Shown here one piece after another: positions 57,886 to 64,000 of a DNA stretch of 64,000 nt. Made by a program: the position numbers and the translations under genes. The stretch covers positions 620,001 to 684,000 of the forward strand of contig NZ_FOIB01000002.1 in NCBI RefSeq assembly GCF_900111765.1, read 5' to 3'. The notes beneath the pieces were generated by a model. The model had not been told where the DNA came from and ran no database searches. It was given only the letters and a program-made list of their open reading frames with translations. The DNA comes from Myxococcus fulvus (GTDB taxonomy: Bacteria; Myxococcota; Myxococcia; Myxococcales; Myxococcaceae). Positions within the stretch are counted from its first letter, which is position 1, and every line of letters begins with the position of its first letter.

Positions 57886-58794
57886 TTGCGATTCGGCGCC
57901 TGCGCCGTGGTTGTGCTGCTCCTGTCGGCCTGCGCGACGTCGGCACCTGAGCCACGGGGACGCACGTCGCGGAGCCCACGGCTCGCCAATCTCCAGCGAG
58001 CGGCCTCGCTGCCGTGGATGGACCAGGGCCGGTGCGCCGTTCGCGAAGCCTCCCAGCCGTGGCCCGTGCTCGCGGAGCGGTGCTACCGGGCCCTCGACCA
58101 TGACCGGCTCGAGTTCCGCGACACCACGGGGAGATGCTCGGTGGCCTCCACTGGCGCCGCCGTGGCGCTCGGGCTCTGTGTCCTGGCGGCTCCCGAAATC
58201 GTCGTGGGCACCATCATCGTCCTGGGTGCCGTGGTGGTCGCCGCGGCCATTCACGATGCACTGGAAGTGCATGAGCTACGACACCGCTACGCCGAGGAAG
58301 CGGGCGACACCTCCGGAACGACGCAGACGCTCGGAGCAGCCGAGGACCACCGGAAGCCTGAGCGGGCCCCCGAGGAACAGGGCTCGCAGCCTCCCGTGCC
58401 GCCTCTTCCCGTGGGCCGCTCGCGCCACCCTCACTGCGAGCCCGTTCCCGTATCGCGTGCCTCCAAGGATGTGGCCCACAATGCCTGTGCCGACAGGTTC
58501 CCGCCCAACCGCTACCCCGGCATGGACGTGAGCGTGAACGGGATTCGCTTCGATGCACTGCAAGTCGGCGCGCGCGTGCTGTGGGAAATCAAGACCCACC
58601 GCTTCGACACGTACAATGGCTTCATCCAGGAGCAGGAGCTCGCGAAGGAACTCGTGCAACTGAGCAAGGAGCGGGACACGGCCATCGACTGTGGATACGA
58701 CTTTGTCGTTGGCGTGAGCACCGAGGAACACCGGGACGCGCTGTTCAAACAGGACTCCAACTTCAAGGTCGTCGTCACGGGATGCCAGAGATGA
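57886..58794 (+). CDS. DUF6310 lipoprotein, SitA-like polymorphic toxin with PD-(D/E)XK nuclease-like C-terminus
   Basis: About 302 aa from TTG 57886, chosen because AAGGA lies eight bases upstream and a clean lipoprotein signal results (ending LLLSAC, Cys16). A conserved region follows (PRLANLQRAASLPWMD, WPVLAERCYRALDHDR) and then two hydrophobic segments (AAVALGLCVLAAPEIVVG, TIIVLGAVVVAAAI). A Pro/Ser linker leads to the C-terminal domain (NRYPGMDVSVNGIRFDALQ ... VLWEIKTHRFD), known from other myxobacteria as DUF6310. D223, E234 and K236 form a D-x10-ExK pattern typical of PD-(D/E)XK nucleases. Lipid anchor plus C-terminal toxin plus downstream immunity is the SitA layout. In its last 80 codons 15 end in A or T, more than its neighbours, hinting at acquisition. 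Confidence 0.8.
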   Translation: MRFGACAVVVLLLSACATSAPEPRGRTSRSPRLANLQRAASLPWMDQGRCAVREASQPWPVLAERCYRALDHDRLEFRDTTGRCSVASTGAAVALGLCVLAAPEIVVGTIIVLGAVVVAAAIHDALEVHELRHRYAEEAGDTSGTTQTLGAAEDHRKPERAPEEQGSQPPVPPLPVGRSRHPHCEPVPVSRASKDVAHNACADRFPPNRYPGMDVSVNGIRFDALQVGARVLWEIKTHRFDTYNGFIQEQELAKELVQLSKERDTAIDCGYDFVVGVSTEEHRDALFKQDSNFKVVVTGCQR

Positions 58795-59546
58795 CCCCGC
58801 CAAGCCCTCTCATCCTCAATGTCTACGCGCCGGCGCTCACGGGCGCCGACCCACGACCGCTCGCCACCGTCCAGGGGCTGGAGCGTGCCTTGCCGGGCTT
58901 GCGCTTGGATCGGACGGTCACCGAAAGCCGACGACTCGCCGCTTTGCCACGACGCGATGAGTGGCTGACCGAGGCGAGCATGCGCGGCGAGTTCCCGTTC
59001 GTCTGCAACGGCGACGAGCGTCACCCGGTCATCATTTCGGGACGCCTCCGCTCAGCGAACGTGAGCCCGGGGAGGCGGCCACAACTCCAGGTCCATGCGA
59101 AGCTGCCGCTGGATGCGACGGTCGCCACTGCAGCATCAGCCGTGCTCGAAGCTGTAGCCGAGGGTGTACAAGCCTTCTGGGGTCATGCGACGCCGGACGC
59201 CGCCTCGCTGGACATCGCGTTCCAGACAGCCCCCACGCGGGAGGGCCCCCCCGCGCCTCGCCGGGGATTGCCTTCCCTGAAGCTCTTCCAGCACATCCGT
59301 CTGCCCGAGATTCCCTATCATCTGGGATGGTTGAACTACTGGTCCGCGGACGCCGTGCGAGTTCTCGGGTTCCCGGACCCTTCGCTCGACGGCGAGTTGC
59401 TGTCGCGAGCGCGTCGTACGGAGTCAGGCGGGTGGCTCGTGCAACTCACCGAGACTCCACTCGACCTGGACAACCCCACCCACCTGGAGGCACTCCTGCG
59501 AACCTACGAGCGCTTCCCGGAGATAGGCGGACGGGTGTCGCGCTGA
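58791..59546 (+). CDS. DUF5953 family protein, probable immunity protein
   Basis: The 251-aa protein starts at ATG 58791 and overlaps the toxin stop as ATGA, so translation is coupled. No signal peptide is present, so it is cytoplasmic, where a nuclease toxin would act. It matches the DUF5953 family of Myxococcaceae, which as I recall often follows DUF6310-type genes; the function of the family is unpublished to my knowledge. Features include VCNGDERHPVIISGRL, SLDIAFQTAPTREG and HLGWLNYWSADAVRVLGFPD. It converges with the FHA gene, seven bases apart. Immunity is inferred from overlap, position and size. Confidence 0.78.
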   Translation: MTPPSPLILNVYAPALTGADPRPLATVQGLERALPGLRLDRTVTESRRLAALPRRDEWLTEASMRGEFPFVCNGDERHPVIISGRLRSANVSPGRRPQLQVHAKLPLDATVATAASAVLEAVAEGVQAFWGHATPDAASLDIAFQTAPTREGPPAPRRGLPSLKLFQHIRLPEIPYHLGWLNYWSADAVRVLGFPDPSLDGELLSRARRTESGGWLVQLTETPLDLDNPTHLEALLRTYERFPEIGGRVSR

Positions 59547-59553
59547 CTCCGCC

Positions 59554-60081
59554 TCACGTCCCGACGCGCTTCATCTTCGCGTAGAAGGACGGCGCCAGCA
59601 GGTACGCGAAGGTCGCGTCGCCGAATCCCAGCAAGTCTCCGTCCCGCAGGTGCATCTCGCCCCCGGACTCCACCTCCTTGGCGTTCACGAACGTGCCGTT
59701 GCTCGACTTGAGGTCCACCAGCGTGCAACCCGCGGACGGTCCCCACCAGCACAGCTTCGCGTGACGCTTGGACACCGAGGGCTCGTTGACCACCAGGTCG
59801 CAGTCCGGCTGTCGCCCCACCGTGAGCACGTCCTGCCCACCCACCGGCGGCAGCGTGGCCACCGTGAGCGCGTCGAAGTGCAGCCACAGCGCCACCTGCT
59901 GTCGCTCCAGGCTGGGGATGTCCCGCGCCATCGTCGTGCGCGCCGCGCCCATCTTCAGCGCCAGCTGCGCCATCACCGGACTGGGCGGCTTCTGCACCAA
60001 CACGAACGGCCCCACCTGCTTGCAGAAGAAGGCCTCGGTCAGCCGCGAACTCAACGCACGCAACTCCTGAACCGTCATCAT
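59554..60081 (-). CDS. FHA domain protein
   Basis: The 175-aa protein starts at ATG 60081 after GGGGGAG. The forkhead-associated domain covers about residues 84-160, with phosphothreonine-binding residues in GRQPDCDLVV, SVSKRHAKL (Ser104, Arg106, His107) and SSNGTFVN (Asn128). The N-terminal 80 residues are unrecognised. FHA proteins read Ser/Thr kinase signals in the cytoplasm. Its 3' third is also found as a relic at 57717-57785, showing that this gene end was the target of a duplication. It precedes the membrane protein/ATPase group on the same strand. Confidence 0.9.
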   Translation of the reverse strand: MMTVQELRALSSRLTEAFFCKQVGPFVLVQKPPSPVMAQLALKMGAARTTMARDIPSLERQQVALWLHFDALTVATLPPVGGQDVLTVGRQPDCDLVVNEPSVSKRHAKLCWWGPSAGCTLVDLKSSNGTFVNAKEVESGGEMHLRDGDLLGFGDATFAYLLAPSFYAKMKRVGT

Positions 60082-60129
60082 CGCGACTCCCCCAGCGCTC
60101 TCACGCGCGCGATTCTGCGGGCGCCCCCG

Positions 60130-61266
60130 TCACGCGTCGAGTCTTCTCGTCACCAATTCCTCCCACCCCTCCCCCACCCCCTTGAGCCGCAGGGGCACGT
60201 CCAGCCGATGCGCGAGCCAGTGCCCCAGGTGCTCCACTGGCCTCCGGTCCACCGTGTCGCGCATCAACTCGAACGAGCCCTCGGCGGACCGCAGCCACAG
60301 CGCGAACACCACGTCCCCTCCGTCCTCCGAGTCCTGTCGGCGCCGCGTCACCTCGAGCCACTCCACCGGATAGCGCACCGCGTGGATGCGCCCCAGCCCT
60401 CGCGACCTGCGGACCAGCGCCCCCGGACGCACCTCCCAGGCATTGACGCCTCGCAGCGTCCACCCCGCGAACCGCAGCAGCCACGCCGCCAGCACCCCCA
60501 ACACCCCCAACACGAACAAGGCCACGACACTCGTCCCGTCGAAGAGCTGCCGCCACGCCAGGAGCAGCATCGACAGCAGCAACACCAGCCCCAACACGCC
60601 CAGCGCCCACGCCCAGCGGACCCGGGTCGTCCGAGCGGGCAGAACCCAAACGCCCCCGTCCACCGGAGCCACCTCCTTCCCCATCGGCACGACGTGCTTC
60701 AACTCCGAGACGGGCCCACCCAGCCCCGTCAGCTCACGCATCCGCGCCCACAACACCTGGTGCTGCTCCGCCGTCCCGCCCTGGGACAGGGCCACCTCTT
60801 CGCCCGTGTGCCGCAGCCCCATCACCGCATGGCCCTCACGGCGCAGGGACACGTCCGACAGCTCGGAGAAGGCGACCCGCGTGGACCGCCCCCAGGGGCC
60901 GACAATCGAGCGACGTGTCACCCCTCCCGGGTCGACCGTCACCTCCTCCCGCACGAACATCGCCCACAAGAGCCCCACCTGCGCCACGAGGCCCACCGGA
61001 ACCCAGACCAACAACCACAGCGCCAGGAACAACACCGCCAGCACCGCGCCCCAGCTCGACGTGAAGCCTTGCGGCGCCTGGACCGCCAGCGGGACGGAGC
61101 GCAGCAGCGCGAGCACCAGACGCCCGAGCGCCGCGCCGGGCACCACCACCCCGGCGAGCCACCCCACGGTCCAGAACACCCAGCCGAGCCCCATCATCAC
61201 CCGTGAGTGCGCGGAGGGCCGGAACCTCGCCCGCCAGACCTCGCCTTCCTGGGTGAGCCACGTCAC
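60130..61266 (-). CDS. Polytopic membrane protein, paralogue of the gene at 62980
   Basis: The 378-aa protein starts at GTG 61266, with AGGAGG six bases upstream. It has four predicted membrane helices (WVFWTVGWLAGVVV, WGAVLAVLFLALWLLVWV, WAWALGVLGLVLLLSMLLLAW, VALFVLGVLGVLAAWLL) and beta-rich soluble parts between. It shares its layout and short motifs with the protein at 62980-64000 (V-P-x-GKEV, and EHLGxWLAxRL near the C-terminus). No family was recognised. The two paralogues flank a GspE/PilB-like ATPase, so a link to a secretion or pilus machine is possible. Confidence 0.75.
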   Translation of the reverse strand: MTWLTQEGEVWRARFRPSAHSRVMMGLGWVFWTVGWLAGVVVPGAALGRLVLALLRSVPLAVQAPQGFTSSWGAVLAVLFLALWLLVWVPVGLVAQVGLLWAMFVREEVTVDPGGVTRRSIVGPWGRSTRVAFSELSDVSLRREGHAVMGLRHTGEEVALSQGGTAEQHQVLWARMRELTGLGGPVSELKHVVPMGKEVAPVDGGVWVLPARTTRVRWAWALGVLGLVLLLSMLLLAWRQLFDGTSVVALFVLGVLGVLAAWLLRFAGWTLRGVNAWEVRPGALVRRSRGLGRIHAVRYPVEWLEVTRRRQDSEDGGDVVFALWLRSAEGSFELMRDTVDRRPVEHLGHWLAHRLDVPLRLKGVGEGWEELVTRRLDA

Positions 61267-61373
61267 GAAATGCCTCCTGGTCCCACTGAACCCCGTGTGC
61301 CCCCAACCCAAGCGCCGTCAGGCCCGGGGGAAAGCCTGTCAGGGTGTTGTCACGCCCGTCTGCACGAAGGCCT

Positions 61374-62927
61374 TCAGGCCTCCTCGTCGGACTCGTTGCC
61401 GTAGCGCTCGTCCCGCGTGGTGAGGATGTGGCGATAGGGCACCACGCGCACCAGCTCCGCCACCGTGGTGATGCCCGCGTCCACCTTGTCCAGCGCGTCC
61501 TCCACCAGCGTGCGCAGCCCATGGGCCCGCGCGTGCCGACGCAGGTGCACCGTGGGCTCGCCCCGGGCGATGAGGTCCTGCAGGTCCGGGTCCACCACCA
61601 GGAGCTCGAAGATGCCCAGACGCCCCTTGTAGCCCGTGTGGTTGCACGCGGCGCAACCCTGCCCCACCTGCGTGCGCACGCCGTTCAACAGCCGGCCCAG
61701 CAGCTTCGACTGCTCGTCCGTGGGCCGCATGTCCACGGTGCACTGCGCGCAGATGCGCCGCACCAGTCGCTGCGTCAGCACCGCCAGGAGCGAGTCCGCC
61801 ACGTCCACGTCGTCGAGCCCCAGGCCGCGCAGTCGCGCCACCGCGCCCACCGCGTCCGCCGTGTGCAGCGTGCCCAGCACCACGTGCCCCGTGGCCGCGG
61901 CCGTCAGCGCCATGCTGCCCGTCTCCAAATCGCGCACCTCGCCCACCAGCATCACGTTGGGGTCCTGGCGGAGGAGCGCGCGCAGCAACGTCGCGTACGG
62001 CATCTGCGGCGTCACCTGCTTCTGGTTCACCTTGGGGACGTAGTACTCGATGGGGTCCTCGGCGGTGACGATCTTGCGCAGCCCGTCGTTCAGCTGCGCC
62101 AGCGCCGAGTACAACGTCGTCGTCTTCCCGCTGCCCGTGGGCCCGGTGACGAGCACCAGTCCCTCCGGATTGGCCAGGAGCTGCAGGAAGACGGCCTGCA
62201 TCGCAGGCGACATGCCCAGCTTCGCCACCGGCACCAGCCCCACGCTCGCGTCGAGGATGCGGATGACCACGTCCTCCCCTGCGGGGCTCGGCACCACGCT
62301 GACGCGGAAGTCCACCACCTTGCGGCCCTCGGTCCGCTCGACGAGCGCGCGCAGCCGCCCATCCTGGGGACGCCTGCGCTCCGTGATGTCCAACCCCGCC
62401 AGCACCTTCACCCGGCTGACGACGCCCGGCAGCGAGCGCGGGTCGATGTCCGTGTACGACTGATGGAGGATGCCGTCGATGCGATAGCGCAGGTCCACGT
62501 CGTCGAAGTAGCTCTCCACGTGGATGTCGGAGGCCTTCAACTCCACGGCGCTCACCAGCACGTGCTCCACCAGCTCCACCGTGGTGGGCGGGCTCGACAT
62601 GCGCATGCCAGCGGTCAGCACCACGTCCGCGGTGACACGCGGCCCCGCGCCGAAGCCCACCTCCAGCGCGGACTCGATTTCATACGGGTTGAGCCGCACC
62701 ACGCGCAGCGGCCGGCGCAGGAACTCGGTGATGAGCTCCAGGACGGAGGGCTGGTCCGGGTTCGTCATGCCCACCGTCACCGGCGCGCCGTCGGCCTGCG
62801 GGTCCACCTTGTCCAGCACCGCGACCTGGTTGCGACGACAGAAGGACTCGGGGAGCCGGCGGAGCGAGGCACGGTCCAGGGTGAACTGCGCGAGCTCGGC
62901 GAACTGAGAGGGGGTGTCCTCGGCCAT
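61374..62927 (-). CDS. GspE/PilB-type secretion or pilus ATPase
   Basis: The 517-aa protein contains the N-terminal GspE/MshEN domain (about 1-100), followed by the ATPase core: Walker A GPTGSGKT (262-269), Asp box EDPIEYYVP (about 290-298), Walker B LVGEVRDLET (327-336) and His box HTADAV. Two CxxC pairs (Cys393/396, Cys425/428) form the zinc-binding element typical of GspE/PilB. These are hexameric cytoplasmic motors for type II secretion or type IV pilus extension. No pilin, secretin or inner-membrane platform gene is visible in this window, so its partner machine must be elsewhere. Confidence 0.93.
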   Translation of the reverse strand: MAEDTPSQFAELAQFTLDRASLRRLPESFCRRNQVAVLDKVDPQADGAPVTVGMTNPDQPSVLELITEFLRRPLRVVRLNPYEIESALEVGFGAGPRVTADVVLTAGMRMSSPPTTVELVEHVLVSAVELKASDIHVESYFDDVDLRYRIDGILHQSYTDIDPRSLPGVVSRVKVLAGLDITERRRPQDGRLRALVERTEGRKVVDFRVSVVPSPAGEDVVIRILDASVGLVPVAKLGMSPAMQAVFLQLLANPEGLVLVTGPTGSGKTTTLYSALAQLNDGLRKIVTAEDPIEYYVPKVNQKQVTPQMPYATLLRALLRQDPNVMLVGEVRDLETGSMALTAAATGHVVLGTLHTADAVGAVARLRGLGLDDVDVADSLLAVLTQRLVRRICAQCTVDMRPTDEQSKLLGRLLNGVRTQVGQGCAACNHTGYKGRLGIFELLVVDPDLQDLIARGEPTVHLRRHARAHGLRTLVEDALDKVDAGITTVAELVRVVPYRHILTTRDERYGNESDEEA

Positions 62928-62979
62928 GTCCCGTCCGGCTTAGCAGCCTCGTCCCGGGGAGCGCCATCCTCGGGCGTCC

Positions 62980-64000
62980 CTACTCCTCGAGCTTGCGCTT
63001 GAACCGCACGCCGAGGCGCGGCGCCAGCCAATCGCCCAGGTGCTCCATCCGCGAGCGCTGCGAGCCGGCCTGTGACAGCTCCATCTGGCCCGAGCCCGTG
63101 CGAATCCACAGCGAGAACACCTCCCACGTGCTCCCGTCGTATTCGCTCTCGGTCCGCCGCAGCTCGAGCCACTTCACCTGATGACGCACGCGCTCGGGAG
63201 TCCCCAGGCCATGCCAGACACGCTCCAGCGAACCGGGCCGCAGCTCCCACTCCCATCGCGACTGGAGCCCGGGCAGCGCGTTGAGCCCCGCCCAGATTGC
63301 CGCGGCCACGAGCACCACCGCGAGCAATGTGTCCTCCACCGTGAGCCCATCGATGGACTGACGCCAGCCCACCATCGCCGCCGAGGACATCAGCAGGAGC
63401 GCCACCCCGCCGCGGACCCAGGCCTTCTCTTCCACATCCCCCCGGTCATCGCGAAGCACCACGACGCCCTCCGGGAGCATCAGGACCTCCTTCCCCCGGG
63501 GCACGCTCTTCTCGGGCTCCAGGGGCGTGGGGCCCAGCTCCGAGAGCGTGCACAGCGTCTTCCACAGCGCCTCGTGCTCCGACCACAACCCCAGCGAGGC
63601 CAGCCGGACCACGCGCCCCGAGTGCAGTTGCAGCTCGACGCCGCCGATGGGCTTCGGCACGGCCGCCACCTCGGTGAACGGCAGGTAGCACAGCTCACTG
63701 CCAGGGCCATTCCACCGCCGCCACGTCACGCCCCGGGTGTCCATCGAGACCTGGTCCTCGCCCCAGAGCGAGCGCAGGAAGAAGCACCCCACGCGGATGC
63801 CCAACCACAGCCACACCGTGAGGAAGGCGATGAGCGCGAGTCCCCCGAGCACCAGCCCCACCGCCTGGACGTTGCGCATGTCCGACCGGAGGCCCATCGG
63901 CGCGGGGTCGAACGACACTCGAAGCACCTCGACGAGGAGGTCCAGCCCCAGCTTCAGGCCCCCCAGCCCCACCGCGCACCAGACCAGCAGCATGACGCCA
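62980..64000 (-). CDS. Polytopic membrane protein, paralogue of the gene at 60130 (incomplete at window edge)
   Basis: The frame is open to the window end; ATG 63993 gives 337 aa, but comparison with the paralogue suggests about 35 further residues upstream. Membrane segments include VGLVLGGLALIAFLTVWLWLG and LLAVVLVAAAIWAGLNAL. Shared motifs with the 60130 gene: VPRGKEV, a Trp-rich strand near WEWELRPGSLERV (versus WEVRPGALVRR) and EHLGDWLAPRLGV near the end. The family is unknown. Its stop lies 52 bp upstream of the ATPase start on the same strand. Confidence 0.72.
   Translation of the reverse strand, partial: GVMLLVWCAVGLGGLKLGLDLLVEVLRVSFDPAPMGLRSDMRNVQAVGLVLGGLALIAFLTVWLWLGIRVGCFFLRSLWGEDQVSMDTRGVTWRRWNGPGSELCYLPFTEVAAVPKPIGGVELQLHSGRVVRLASLGLWSEHEALWKTLCTLSELGPTPLEPEKSVPRGKEVLMLPEGVVVLRDDRGDVEEKAWVRGGVALLLMSSAAMVGWRQSIDGLTVEDTLLAVVLVAAAIWAGLNALPGLQSRWEWELRPGSLERVWHGLGTPERVRHQVKWLELRRTESEYDGSTWEVFSLWIRTGSGQMELSQAGSQRSRMEHLGDWLAPRLGVRFKRKLEE

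Noticed and set aside
55987..58272. A 761-codon frame suggesting a larger fusion upstream of the Eis-like protein
   Set aside because: The upstream part lies over the zinc-ribbon and toxin genes in antisense. The only meaningful piece is the short FHA relic, and GTG 57168 has a strong ribosome-binding site.

Overview
The window is high-G+C DNA with almost gap-free coding on both strands, and it points to a fruiting myxobacterium (Myxococcales, Cystobacterineae; Myxococcus, Corallococcus or Pyxidicoccus type). The evidence is a DUF2378 protein, a sigma factor of the Myxococcales-specific sigma-70 type, two surface proteins with MYXO-CTERM tails, a choice-of-anchor A/L protein, a cytoplasmic Ser/Thr kinase with an N-terminal zinc-binding domain, and a DUF6310/DUF5953 toxin-immunity pair. 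No phage, IS element, CRISPR array, tRNA or rRNA was seen. Identifications rest on reading motifs, not on database searches.

Layout. 1-1218: incomplete membrane glycosyltransferase. 1832-6565: prkA, a DUF444 (YeaH/YhbH) gene and spoVR, the stress and starvation kinase operon. 6585-8715: a zinc-finger Ser/Thr kinase divergent from a sigma factor, with a perfect 10-bp inverted repeat between them. 9001-21478: a block of five exported proteins (subtilase ending in a somatomedin-B-like cysteine knot, Hint-domain lipoprotein, giant lipase-like choice-of-anchor protein, M36 MYXO-CTERM metalloprotease, M23 peptidase). 21495-28601: DUF2378 protein, glycogen phosphorylase, a lipase with a putative foldase, and an exported unknown. 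28716-32395: a catecholate-type siderophore ABC importer with a Fur-box-like site upstream. 32622-43231: M3 oligopeptidase, a large Ig-repeat lipoprotein, two auxiliary enzymes for oxidation of unsaturated fatty acids, a U32/RlhA-like protein and a prephenate dehydrogenase-chorismate mutase fusion. 43303-54840: dnaE, a Spy-like protein, an M14-type peptidase, an aldo/keto reductase, an exported unknown, a surface GH88 glycosidase, a solute-binding protein and a WGR protein. 54901-57168: an epimerase/3beta-HSD-like protein and an Eis-like acetyltransferase. 57233-60081: the toxin-immunity cassette. 60130-64000: two paralogous membrane proteins flanking a GspE/PilB ATPase.

The strongest candidate for a new system is 57233-60081. 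A lipoprotein with a C-terminal PD-(D/E)XK nuclease-like domain (DUF6310) overlaps a DUF5953 gene, as expected of a toxin and its immunity protein, and it resembles the SitA/SitI toxins that myxobacteria pass to one another by outer-membrane exchange. The pair sits in a duplicated frame. A 33-bp element occurs 42 and 45 bases before the start codons of two different cargoes, a zinc-ribbon membrane protein and the toxin. Each cargo is followed by the 3' part of an FHA-domain gene, the first as a 69-bp relic and the second as the intact gene. This looks like a locus where cargo is exchanged between a shared promoter-like element and an FHA gene.
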